The notes under the pieces: model-generated
What the model was told of the DNA's origin: nothing
The model's database searches: none
What the model saw: only the letters and a program-made list of their open reading frames with translations
Translations under genes and position numbers: made by a program
Part shown: positions 50,118-58,109 of the stretch, piece by piece
How the letters are laid out: every line of letters begins with the position of its first letter
How positions within the stretch are numbered: the first letter of the stretch is position 1
Source of the DNA: Pyxidicoccus caerfyrddinensis
GTDB lineage: Bacteria; Myxococcota; Myxococcia; Myxococcales; Myxococcaceae
Direction: 5' to 3'
Length of the DNA: 64,000 nt
Assembly (NCBI RefSeq): GCF_010894405.1
Contig: NZ_JAAIYA010000002.1
Span: 248,001 to 312,000 of the forward strand

Positions 50118-52266
50118 AGGCGGCGTTGCCGCTGAGCGCGTCGAGCGCCCGTTCATCGGTGAGGTCGTTGATGCTGGCGCCCGCGCTCCCGGTCGCGACC
50201 TGGAGCCGCGTGCCCTGGCGCCCGTGCCCGTAGCCGTGCGGCAGGCTCACCACGCCGGGCATCACGTCGTCCGTCACCGCGACGGGCACCGTCACCTCGC
50301 CCACGCGGGAGGTGACGGTGACGTCCGCGCCGTCGGTGAGGCCCAGCCGCGTCGCGTCCTCCGGGTGCACCATCAGCGTGCAGCGCGGCTTGCCCTTCAC
50401 CAGCCTGGGCACGTTGTGCAGCCAGGAGTTGTTGTCGCGCAGGTGGCGCCGGCCGATGAGGAGCAGCTCGCCGCTTGCCACCTCCGGAGTGGCGGCGTCG
50501 AGGAAGCGCTCGCGCAGCCGCTTCACGTCCGCCACCAGCAGCTCCGGGGCGAGGTGGATGCGGTGGTCCCTCGTCTGGAGGCGGTGGGGGAGGCAGGGCT
50601 TCAGCGGGCCCAGGTCCACGCCGTGCGGCGCCTCGCGCAGCTTCGCCAGGGAGAGGCCCTGCTTCAGCGGGTGGAAGCGGGCGCCGTGGGGCCCCAGCCG
50701 AAGGCCCAGGTCCAGCAGCCGCTCCGGGCCCATGCGCGACAGCGCCTGGTACTTCAGCGCGGCGCGCAGTGACTTGCGGCCCTTGCGCAGCACCTCCAGC
50801 CGGTGCTGGAGCGAGAGGAGAATCTGCCAGTCGTGGCGCGCGTCGGGCCCCGGCTCGAAGAGGGCGGGCGAGTACTTCGCCGTGTTGCGCACCGCGAGCA
50901 CGTGGAAGGCGATGTCGTAGTGGCTGCGCTCCAGCGGTGACACGGGCGGGAGGATGAGGTGCGCGTGGCGCGTTGTCTCGTTGAGGTACGGGTCGATGCT
51001 CACCATGAAGTCCAGCCCGCTCAGCGCGCGGTCCAGTTGCGCGCCGTTGGGGGTGGACAGCACGGGGTTGCCCGCGAGCGTGACGAGCGCGCGGATGCGG
51101 CCCTCGCCCGGGGTGAGGATTTCCTCCGCGAGCGCGGCGACGGGCAGCTCGCCGCCGAACTCGGGCAGCCCGCGCACGCGGCTCTTCCAGCGGCCGATGC
51201 TGCCGCGCCCCAGGCCCAGCGCCTTGGGGCCGCCGACGATGTCGAACGCGGGCAGGGTGAACATGGCGCCGCCCTCGCGGTCCAGGTTGCCCGTCACGGT
51301 GTTGAGGACGTTGATGAGCCACTGGCACAGCGAGCCGAACGGTTGCGTGGACAGACCCATGCGGCCGTAGCAGACGGCCCCTTCCGCGGCGAGGAAGTCC
51401 CGGGCGAGGCCGCGCATCGTCTCGGGCGCCACGCCGGTGTGCGGGGCCACGCGCTCGGGCGTGAAGTCGCGGGCCAGCTCGCGCACCGCGTCCAGGCCGT
51501 CCACGTGCGCGGCGAGGTGGCCAGGACGCGGCGTGCCCTCCACCACGGCCACGTGCAGCAGGGCGAGCAGTAACAGCGCATCGGTGCCGGGGCGGATGAA
51601 GACGTGTGCGTCGGCGATGCGGGCGGTCTCGGTGCGGCGCGGGTCGACGACGACGACGCGGCCGCCTCGCTGCTGAATCGCGCGCAGGCGGGTGCGCACG
51701 TCGGGGGCCGTCATCAGGCTGCCGTTGGAGGCCAGCGGGTTGGCGCCCATCACCAGCATGTACCGGGTGCGGTCGATGTCCGGAATCGGCACCAGGAGCT
51801 GGTGGCCGAACATGAGGTACGCGACGAGCTGGTGCGGGAGCTGGTCCACCGACGTGGCGGAGAAGCGGTTGCGCGAGCGGAGCGTCCGCAGCAGCTCGGG
51901 CCCGAACATGATGCTGCCCAGGTTGTGGACGTTGGGGTTGCCCAGGTACGCGCCCACCGCGTCGCGGCCGTGCTCTTTCTGGATGGCGTGGAGGCGGCGC
52001 GCCACCTCGTCCAGCGCGTCCTCCCAGGAGACCTGCTCCCAGCCGCTCGCGGTGCGGCGCATGGGGTGGCGCAGGCGGTCCGGGTCCTCGTGCAGGTCCT
52101 TGAGGGCCAGCGCCTTGGGACAGATGTGGCCGCGGCTGAACGCGTCCTCCTCGTCGCCGCGGATGGAGGTGATGCGCTCCCCCTCCAGCTCGATGCGCAG
52201 GCCGCACATGGCCTCGCAGAGGTTGCAGGTACGGAAGTGGACCCGGGACGCGGCGGAGGCGCTCAT
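50053..52266 (-). CDS. Molybdopterin-dependent oxidoreductase (formate-dehydrogenase-like)
   Basis: The 737-residue protein starts with an iron-sulfur site (CNLCEAMC, then HICPKALALKD), so one 4Fe-4S cluster is expected. DMSO-reductase-family motifs follow: GAYLGNPNVHNLGSIMF, YMLVMGANPLASNGSLMTAP, VVVVDPRRTETARIADAHVF and VTGNLDREGGAMF, and at the end the dinucleotide-binding segment LMVHPEDATRLGLTDGADV. At the place where the metal-binding Cys or Sec usually sits it reads SATSVDQLPHQLVAYL, with none visible. There is no Tat signal, so it is probably cytoplasmic. The substrate is unknown. Confidence 0.92.
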   Translation of the reverse strand: MSASAASRVHFRTCNLCEAMCGLRIELEGERITSIRGDEEDAFSRGHICPKALALKDLHEDPDRLRHPMRRTASGWEQVSWEDALDEVARRLHAIQKEHGRDAVGAYLGNPNVHNLGSIMFGPELLRTLRSRNRFSATSVDQLPHQLVAYLMFGHQLLVPIPDIDRTRYMLVMGANPLASNGSLMTAPDVRTRLRAIQQRGGRVVVVDPRRTETARIADAHVFIRPGTDALLLLALLHVAVVEGTPRPGHLAAHVDGLDAVRELARDFTPERVAPHTGVAPETMRGLARDFLAAEGAVCYGRMGLSTQPFGSLCQWLINVLNTVTGNLDREGGAMFTLPAFDIVGGPKALGLGRGSIGRWKSRVRGLPEFGGELPVAALAEEILTPGEGRIRALVTLAGNPVLSTPNGAQLDRALSGLDFMVSIDPYLNETTRHAHLILPPVSPLERSHYDIAFHVLAVRNTAKYSPALFEPGPDARHDWQILLSLQHRLEVLRKGRKSLRAALKYQALSRMGPERLLDLGLRLGPHGARFHPLKQGLSLAKLREAPHGVDLGPLKPCLPHRLQTRDHRIHLAPELLVADVKRLRERFLDAATPEVASGELLLIGRRHLRDNNSWLHNVPRLVKGKPRCTLMVHPEDATRLGLTDGADVTVTSRVGEVTVPVAVTDDVMPGVVSLPHGYGHGRQGTRLQVATGSAGASINDLTDERALDALSGNAAFSGTPVRVKRAESPALATPAA

Positions 52267-52461
52267 GGCCCGGACTCTACAACGCCCCGGGCCGCCGACA
52301 CGGCACGGTGCCCTTCAGTCGTAGACCCGACGGAAGGTCTTCGAGAGCCACTGCTCGATTTCACCCTGGCTGGCCGCAGCGGCGTACCGCCTGGCGAAAC
52401 TGGAATCCCAGCCCCACGCGGCGGACCCGTGGAAGGATGGTCGCGAAAGGGAGAGCCTGAC

Positions 52462-53349
52462 ATGCATCGCGTTTCGTCGTTCATCGTCGCCGTGGGACTG
52501 CTGCTCGTGCCGTCCGTCGTTGGAGCCCAGGCCGAGGGCGCGCGGAAGGAACAGTCCTTCCAGCTGAAGAAGCGGCAGGCCGCGGTCGGCGACGTGGACA
52601 CGGTGGACCTGCAGGTGGCGCTGCGGCTGGCTTTCGAGCTGACCGGGCCGGAGATCGAGCCCGAGCCGCTGAACGTGTCGAGCACGACGGTCAGCCACTG
52701 CACCACGACCGTGCTCGCCGCGCGCAAGGGCATCATCGACCGGCTGAAGGTGGCCTTCGGGGACATGTTCGACGAGACGGAGGAGGGCGGCAAGAAGGAG
52801 CGGCAGGCCAGCCCGATCAGCGGCAAGACGTACCTCGCCGGGATGACGAAGGGGCGCCTGGTGGTGACGGATGAGGCGGGCAAGCCCGTCTCCAAGGAGG
52901 AACAGGCCGCCGTGAAGGAGAACCTGCCGGAGCTGGGCAAGGCGGACCCGCTGGAGGCGGCGCTTCCCGACAAGCCCATCCGCGTGGGGGACAGCCTGGA
53001 CCGCTTCGCCAAGGTCTTCACCGAGGAGTTCCTCCAGACGGGGGACCCGTCCACGCGCTTCCGTGGGACTCGCATCCGTCTCTCCGAAATCACCCAGGAC
53101 GCGAAGGGCCCCGTGGGCATCTTCAGCGTGTCGACGACGATGACCCTCAAGCAGGCCGACTCGCCCGTGGTGATGACGATTCCCCTGGAGGGAAAGCTGT
53201 CCATGCTGTCGGAAGGCGCCCGCTTGCTTGAGTTCTCCCTCGCCGGCCCCGCGCAGGTGGCGCTGCTCGAGGAGTTTCGCAACCAGGGCGTGACGGTGGA
53301 GGGCGAGGGAGAGATGAAGCTGCACCTGACGTGCTCGGTTCCTCAGTGA
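52462..53349 (+). CDS. Exported protein of unknown function
   Basis: ATG 52462 follows GAAAGGGAG and starts a Sec signal peptide (MHRVSSFIVAVGLLLVPSVVGA). The 295-residue product has a charged mature part: KLTVGD-like start QLKKRQAAVGDVDTVDLQVA, two halves of beta-rich sequence around KPIRVGDSLDRFAKVFTEEF, and a final FRNQGVTVEGEGEMKLHLTC. The pattern SISGKTYLAGM and the alternating strands suggest a lipoprotein-carrier-like barrel, but the match is weak. Similar envelope proteins of unknown role are common in myxobacteria. The 3' end overlaps the arginase-family gene by 7 bp. Confidence 0.7.
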   Translation: MHRVSSFIVAVGLLLVPSVVGAQAEGARKEQSFQLKKRQAAVGDVDTVDLQVALRLAFELTGPEIEPEPLNVSSTTVSHCTTTVLAARKGIIDRLKVAFGDMFDETEEGGKKERQASPISGKTYLAGMTKGRLVVTDEAGKPVSKEEQAAVKENLPELGKADPLEAALPDKPIRVGDSLDRFAKVFTEEFLQTGDPSTRFRGTRIRLSEITQDAKGPVGIFSVSTTMTLKQADSPVVMTIPLEGKLSMLSEGARLLEFSLAGPAQVALLEEFRNQGVTVEGEGEMKLHLTCSVPQ

Positions 53350-54215
53350 GGAATTGGGACCAGCAGCGTGCGCACCTCGTCGAGGAGCGCGGAGAGCACC
53401 GCCTCGCGCGAGGCGGCCGAGTCCCCTGGCGCGTACTCGACGAGGCTCGCGCCCACCAGGTGGAGGGACTCGCGGAGGGCGCGGAGCTGGGCGACGAGCA
53501 GTGCCAGCTCCAGCCCGTGGGGCGTGGGACACGCGACGTCGGGCAGCTCGCCCGGGTCGGTGACGTCCAGGTCCATGTGGACGTAGACGTGGCGGAAGCC
53601 CGAGTCGCGCAGGGCCTGGGCCAGGGCGCCCGGCCGCGAGCGCAGGTCCGTGGGCGTGAAGCGGCGCAGCGCGTGCTCGCGGATGAAGTCGGCCTCGGGC
53701 GGGTCCAGCTCGCGCACGCCCGCGAGGAACACCTGCCGGGGCTCCAGGTGGGGCCGCGCGCCTTCGACGAATGCGGGGGCTCCCTGACCCAGCAGCACGC
53801 GCAGCGGCATGCCGTGGAAGAGCGCGCTGGGCGAGCTGTCAGGCGTGTTGAGGTCGGCGTGGGCGTCGAACCAGACCACGGCCAGGTCTCCGCCGAGCCG
53901 GGCGTTGAGGTAGCTGACGGGGGCCACCTCCACGCCGCAGTCGCCGCCAATCGTGAGCACCCGCGCGGGCTGGTGTTCGTCCAGCAACCGGCGGGCCGCA
54001 CCAAGCTGTTCCACCAGCTCGCCATGTCCCCACACGCCCGCCTCGCGGCGCAGCGGATGCACGGAGGGCACGTCCACCCGGGCCCACGGGCCCACCCCAT
54101 CGAGTCGTGCGCGCAGCCGCCGCGCTCCCGTCTCCAGCGCTGGCACTTCACCCGCGCCCTGCCACTGCGGAAAGAAGAGGCCGAGCGAACCGTTTCGTAT
54201 CGTGGGGGGCGTCAT
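53343..54215 (-). CDS. Arginase/agmatinase-family protein with a Cys in place of the first metal His
   Basis: The 290-residue protein has the ureohydrolase layout: VLTIGGDCGVEVAPVSYLNA, VVWFDAHADLNTP, FHGMPLRVLL and YVHMDLDVTDPGEL. The DAHAD and DLDVTDP motifs supply most manganese ligands. The first motif is GGDC instead of the canonical GGDH, replacing a metal-binding His by Cys near residue 95; this form occurs in a side branch of the family. The reaction may therefore be hydrolysis of an arginine- or guanidine-like compound, or something else. It is followed upstream by the palindrome and KAS gene in divergent orientation. Confidence 0.85.
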   Translation of the reverse strand: MTPPTIRNGSLGLFFPQWQGAGEVPALETGARRLRARLDGVGPWARVDVPSVHPLRREAGVWGHGELVEQLGAARRLLDEHQPARVLTIGGDCGVEVAPVSYLNARLGGDLAVVWFDAHADLNTPDSSPSALFHGMPLRVLLGQGAPAFVEGARPHLEPRQVFLAGVRELDPPEADFIREHALRRFTPTDLRSRPGALAQALRDSGFRHVYVHMDLDVTDPGELPDVACPTPHGLELALLVAQLRALRESLHLVGASLVEYAPGDSAASREAVLSALLDEVRTLLVPIPH

Positions 54216-54384
54216 TGGTCTGCCTTTCCAGTGCGGGTCGTGCTCGCACTCCCGGTCGGCGTGCAGCGTAGGCGCGTCATGGCCTGACGGGGATGACGTG
54301 TTGCGTTGCCGTTACCCTGCCGCGCCGCGGTGCCTTGCTCGCATGGCCGACGGCCCACCGACACGGCGGGGCCGTGACATGAGG

Positions 54385-54402
54385 CTGACAAAGAATTGTC
54401 AG
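54385..54402. promoter_or_regulatory. Perfect palindrome upstream of KAS III-like gene
   Basis: CTGACAA-AGAA-TTGTCAG is a perfect 7-bp inverted repeat with a 4-bp centre, 24 bp before the KAS start codon and upstream of its AGAGG ribosome site. Its AT-rich core in GC-rich DNA suggests a repressor operator. No regulator gene is adjacent. Confidence 0.5.
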
Positions 54403-54425
54403 TGTAGGGGGTTAGAGGTTCTCAC

Positions 54426-55436
54426 ATGTTCCTGCACGCGCTCGGCCACTTCCACCCGCCCAACCTCCTGACGAATGCCTTCTTCGAGGAGCTGGGCCTC
54501 GACACGAACGACGCGTGGATTCTGGAGCGGGTGGGCATCCGCACGCGGCACACGGTGCTGCCGCTGGACTACCTGCGCGAGACGCGCAACCGCGACGTGC
54601 GCGCGGCGCAGGAGGCGGCCCTCTTCAGCAACGCGGAGACGGGGCGGCGGGCGGCGCTGATGGCGCTGGAGCGGGCAGGGCTGAAGCCTTCGGACATCGG
54701 CCTGGTGGTGGCGGGCGGGTGCAGCCCGGACGAGTGCATTCCGGCCGAGTCCAACCGCGTGGCGCAGCTGTTGGGCATCGACGCGCCGGCGGTGGACCTG
54801 CAGAGCGCGTGCTCGTCGTTCTGCATGCAGCTCCACTTCCTCACGGGCATGCGGCCGGAGCGTCTGCCGGACTACGTGCTGGTGGTGAACATGGACAACT
54901 CCACGCGCGTGGTGGACTACACGGACCGCTCCAGCGCTGTGCTGTGGGGAGACGGCGCGTCGGCGGCGATTCTGTCCCCGAGGATTCCGGGGCGCTGGCA
55001 GGTGACGGAGACGCTGCTCGCGGGAGACCCGGCGGGCGCGGACAAGGTTCGCGTACCGCGCATCGGCCACTTCACCCAGCAGGGCGGCGAGGTGCAGAAG
55101 TTCGCCATCCGCCGCACGGGGGAGACGTTCCAGGACCTGCGCGGGCGCTACCTGGCGAAGCACCCGGCGAAGGGGCAGGGGGACGTCACCTTCATCGGAC
55201 ACCAGGCGAACCTGCGCATGCTGGAGTCGGTGCAGCGGCGCTGCGAGGTGCCCGATGCGCGCCACGTCTACAACGTGAACGTGCGAGGGAACACGGGCTC
55301 GGCGGGAGCACCGGGCGTGCTCAGCGAGCACTGGGATGATGCGTCGCTGGGCGACGCGGTGGTGCTGAGCGTGGTCGGCAGCGGGCTCACCTGGGCGGGC
55401 GCGCTGCTGGAGCGCACGGCGGTCGCGAAGCCGTAG
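54426..55436 (+). CDS. Beta-ketoacyl synthase III (FabH)-like protein
   Basis: ATG 54426 follows AGAGG. The 336-residue protein has the KAS III triad: Cys in LQSACSSFC (about 129), His in FIGHQANLRML (about 259) and Asn in NVNVRGNTGSAG (about 289). The family features GLVVAGGCSPDECIPAESNR and SSAVLWGDGASAAIL are also present. Family members start fatty-acid or polyketide chains by condensing acyl-CoA with malonyl-ACP. No ACP or other fatty-acid gene is adjacent, so it may feed a secondary metabolite or signalling lipid. Length is normal and the catalytic residues are intact. Confidence 0.9.
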   Translation: MFLHALGHFHPPNLLTNAFFEELGLDTNDAWILERVGIRTRHTVLPLDYLRETRNRDVRAAQEAALFSNAETGRRAALMALERAGLKPSDIGLVVAGGCSPDECIPAESNRVAQLLGIDAPAVDLQSACSSFCMQLHFLTGMRPERLPDYVLVVNMDNSTRVVDYTDRSSAVLWGDGASAAILSPRIPGRWQVTETLLAGDPAGADKVRVPRIGHFTQQGGEVQKFAIRRTGETFQDLRGRYLAKHPAKGQGDVTFIGHQANLRMLESVQRRCEVPDARHVYNVNVRGNTGSAGAPGVLSEHWDDASLGDAVVLSVVGSGLTWAGALLERTAVAKP

Positions 55437-55532
55437 CGCGAGGGCCGCACCCAGCGCTTTCGTAGGGTCGGGCCCACCTGAAGTCCCTTGTGGGCGTCTT
55501 TTGGTATTCCTTGGAATTCCAGGAGGCGCTGC

Positions 55533-57260
55533 ATGGTGGATTGGCGGGCCCGAGATGTCGCGGCATTGGCGCTGGTGGGACTGGTGCTGCTGTCGGGCTG
55601 CCAGGGCTGGGGTGGACAGCGGCTCGAACCGTGGCTGGAGAGCACCCCGCTGCGCTACCGCCCCGCCTCGCCGCCACCGTTTCCCCGTGCAGAGCGGCAG
55701 GATGACGGTAGCGGCGGCGGCACCCTGGGCGGTGCCGAGCTGGGCCGCTTCATGGCCTTCGTGCGCGAGAAGCAGGTGGCGCTGCGCCGTCCCCAGGTGA
55801 CGGAAGCCGAGCGGCGCGCGGGAGAAGCCGCACTGCTGGAGCTGCTGGCCTGGTTGCACAACCGGAGCGAGGAGCAGCTGGCGCGGGAGGAGCCGGAAGA
55901 GGTGTACCTGCGCTTCAAGGTGGCGCGGGTGCAACAGGGCCGCGAGGCCGAAGCGCGCGACAAAGCCGTGGAAGCGAAGCTGGAGGAGCACTGGCAGTGG
56001 GCGCGAGAGCGCAGCCGGCTGCTGGCCTCGCGCCACTTCCGCAAGGCCGGCCGCGAGTGGCTGGTGACGGAGAGTCCGCTCTACGAGGGTGCGCAGGACG
56101 CCCTCACCTCGGCGGTGCTGGCCTGGGCCTACGCGCATACCGAGGACCCGGACTACCTGCGCAAGAGTCCCCAGGAAGTGGCGGTGTACCTGCTGGCGAA
56201 GCGCAGCGCGCTGGCCACGGCGCTGGAGTTGGGCCACGCGTCGCCGCCGCACCTCGACTGGGTGCCCGAGTTCGCGGAGGCCGTGCCCGTCGAGGACGTG
56301 CTGCTGGAGGTGGCGGTGGGCCTGCTGCCGCTGGCGGGAGAGTCGGCGGACCTGCTGGGCGCGGCGATGGGCGTCAGCGTGCTGGGCCGGGAGCTGAGCC
56401 CCGAGGAGCGGCTGCTGTGCGCGGTGGCGGTGCTGATTCCCGTGGTGGCCGGCAGCGCGCTGTCCGAGGGCGTCGGTGCCTCACGGGCGGCGCTGCTGAC
56501 CGGGCGCGGCCTGCAGGAGGCGCAGGTGCTCCAGCGGGTGGCGCAACACCTGACTCCCGGGGACGGGGAGCGGGTGCGGCGACTGCTGCGGCTGGCCGGG
56601 CAGGGCAAGAAGGTGCCCGCGGAGGAGCTGCAGTGGATGCACGCGCTGACGCAGCGGCTGCGTGGCCCGCTGGCGGAAGTCGCGGCGGCGGTGAAGTCGG
56701 GGGTCCGGGTACCGCTATTGGGCTCGCGTGCCACGGCGGAGGGCATGAGGCTGGTGCCGGGCAGTGCCGAGCACCTGGCGCAGGCGTGGGTGGACTACCA
56801 GTTCCGCCACCCGGGCAAGTATCCGCACTTCGAATTCGCTCCGGACTCCACGTGGGAGCGGATGTACCGCACGGTGCTGGAGAACAAGGGCCGCGGCAGC
56901 GAGTTCGAGCAGCAGGTGCTCAAGGCGCGAGGCTACGAGAAGAACACCGCCATGATGCTGCCTCCGCCGGGCAACCAGATGGACCAGGGCTTCATCCCGG
57001 ACTCGGTGGTGGGCAGCCCCGAGGAGTTGGTGTGGGGCAGGCCGTATCGCTTCATCGAAGTGAAGGGCCGTGCCGAGATGTCACTGACCGGCAATCTCAA
57101 GAGCATGCTCGACTACGTCGAGGACCATGGCGGACATATTGAAGTGTGGTTCCGTTCCGCTCGGCACAGTCTGGGGCAGACCCAGCTCTCCTCCAAACTG
57201 AGCAAACAATTCAAGCAGCTCGTAGATCGAGGACAGGCGCATATTCAGTGGTACCCATGA
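55533..57260 (+). CDS. SitA-like lipoprotein toxin with C-terminal PDDEXK (Tox-REase) nuclease
   Basis: ATG 55533 follows a perfect AGGAGG. The 575-residue product has a lipoprotein signal (VAALALVGLVLLSGC, Cys 23), a long helical body (about 40-400, with MAFVREKQVALRRPQVTE, ALTSAVLAWAYAHTEDPDYL and RKAGREWLVTESPLYEGA) and a C-terminal nuclease-like domain. The last 165 residues include HLAQAWVDYQFRHPGKYPHF, GRGSEFEQQVLKARGYEKNT, MDQGFIPDSVVG (Asp candidates) and YRFIEVKG (E-x-K), the PDDEXK core of polymorphic toxins (Tox-REase-5 type). A lipidated nuclease with its immunity gene overlapping by 4 bp matches the Sit system, in which toxins pass between myxobacterial cells by outer-membrane exchange. 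The assignment is inferred. Confidence 0.75.
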   Translation: MVDWRARDVAALALVGLVLLSGCQGWGGQRLEPWLESTPLRYRPASPPPFPRAERQDDGSGGGTLGGAELGRFMAFVREKQVALRRPQVTEAERRAGEAALLELLAWLHNRSEEQLAREEPEEVYLRFKVARVQQGREAEARDKAVEAKLEEHWQWARERSRLLASRHFRKAGREWLVTESPLYEGAQDALTSAVLAWAYAHTEDPDYLRKSPQEVAVYLLAKRSALATALELGHASPPHLDWVPEFAEAVPVEDVLLEVAVGLLPLAGESADLLGAAMGVSVLGRELSPEERLLCAVAVLIPVVAGSALSEGVGASRAALLTGRGLQEAQVLQRVAQHLTPGDGERVRRLLRLAGQGKKVPAEELQWMHALTQRLRGPLAEVAAAVKSGVRVPLLGSRATAEGMRLVPGSAEHLAQAWVDYQFRHPGKYPHFEFAPDSTWERMYRTVLENKGRGSEFEQQVLKARGYEKNTAMMLPPPGNQMDQGFIPDSVVGSPEELVWGRPYRFIEVKGRAEMSLTGNLKSMLDYVEDHGGHIEVWFRSARHSLGQTQLSSKLSKQFKQLVDRGQAHIQWYP

Positions 57261-58045
57261 GCCCGGGAGCGCTGGTGAGACACATCTCCACAATCGTTCA
57301 TTTGCCGCCGGGCCAGCCCGCACTTCGAGAAGTGCAGACGCTATTCGACCTCGTGTTCACGAAGTACCGATGGTTCCAGCCAGTCCGGTACGGCCGCTTC
57401 GGTGACGAGGCAACGCTGGATCCGGGGAGCACGGATTACGGTGCCCTCCTCGCCTGCTACGACGCACGCCCGAGCATCACCATCAGCGGGCGCACGGAGC
57501 GGGATTACATGATGCTATTCCCTTCCCGTCGCTCTGAAGAGTTCCCCTTCACGGGGAAGCTCATCTGGACCACGTCCCTGTCCGAAGCGGAGAGCGCGGA
57601 CTGGCGCCATGCCCACCTTCGCCAAGTTATGGAGGTCATGCGTTTGCTAGAATCCCCTCTTGCCTGCTCCGGTGCGGACGAGGATCTCGATCGCAAGAAG
57701 GATCGGTTCATCCCCAACCCCGATGGCTTCGGCACCGAGCAGACCTTCACCGTGAGAGACCCCAGCGAAGGGCTCGCGGGGCTCTACTGGCGCAACTTCT
57801 TCGGTCCCCCCTTCGTTCGCATGTTCGGCGAACGCCTCCTGTCACTCCCGCCAGAGACCCGCCAGGAACTCGGAGATGGAATCGTCCTCGTCCAGCCCTA
57901 CGCACTCCCCACGCAGGCGATGACACCGGAAGGAGACGCCACCGAGCAGCGCCTCATCACAGTGCTCGGCTCCGAGTGCTTCTACGACCACGCGCATCAC
58001 CGCAAGCCCACGCGTGTCCCGGAGCTCACCGTTCCATCCACGTGA
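57257..58045 (+). CDS. Probable immunity protein (Imm52-like) of the lipoprotein toxin
   Basis: ATG 57257 overlaps the toxin stop (ATGA), which ensures translation with the toxin. The 262-residue protein is cytoplasmic, with no signal or membrane segment. It has an acidic and aromatic character suited to binding a basic nuclease: RYGRFGDEATLDPGSTDYGA, YMMLFPSRRSEEFPFTGKLI, DPSEGLAGLYWRNFFGPPFV and RMFGERLLSLPPETRQELGD. Immunity to Tox-REase-5 toxins is often supplied by the Imm52 family, and the YWRNFFGPP---FGERLLSLP stretch resembles it, although no structure can be checked here. A strong terminator follows. Codon use is slightly less GC3-biased than in neighbouring genes, which suggests exchange. 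Confidence 0.6.
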   Translation: MSPGALVRHISTIVHLPPGQPALREVQTLFDLVFTKYRWFQPVRYGRFGDEATLDPGSTDYGALLACYDARPSITISGRTERDYMMLFPSRRSEEFPFTGKLIWTTSLSEAESADWRHAHLRQVMEVMRLLESPLACSGADEDLDRKKDRFIPNPDGFGTEQTFTVRDPSEGLAGLYWRNFFGPPFVRMFGERLLSLPPETRQELGDGIVLVQPYALPTQAMTPEGDATEQRLITVLGSECFYDHAHHRKPTRVPELTVPST

Positions 58046-58066
58046 GCGACTCACCACGGAACAACA

Positions 58067-58094
58067 GGCCGGGCCCCGAGCAACGGGCCCGGCC
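58067..58094. terminator. Perfect 10-bp hairpin between immunity and protease genes
   Basis: GGCCGGGCCC (58067-58076) pairs perfectly with GGGCCCGGCC (58085-58094) over an 8-nt loop. GTTCTT follows on the plus strand and TGTTGTT on the minus strand, so it can end both the toxin operon and the opposing protease gene. Confidence 0.85.
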
Positions 58095-58109
58095 GTTCTT
58101 CACACAACG

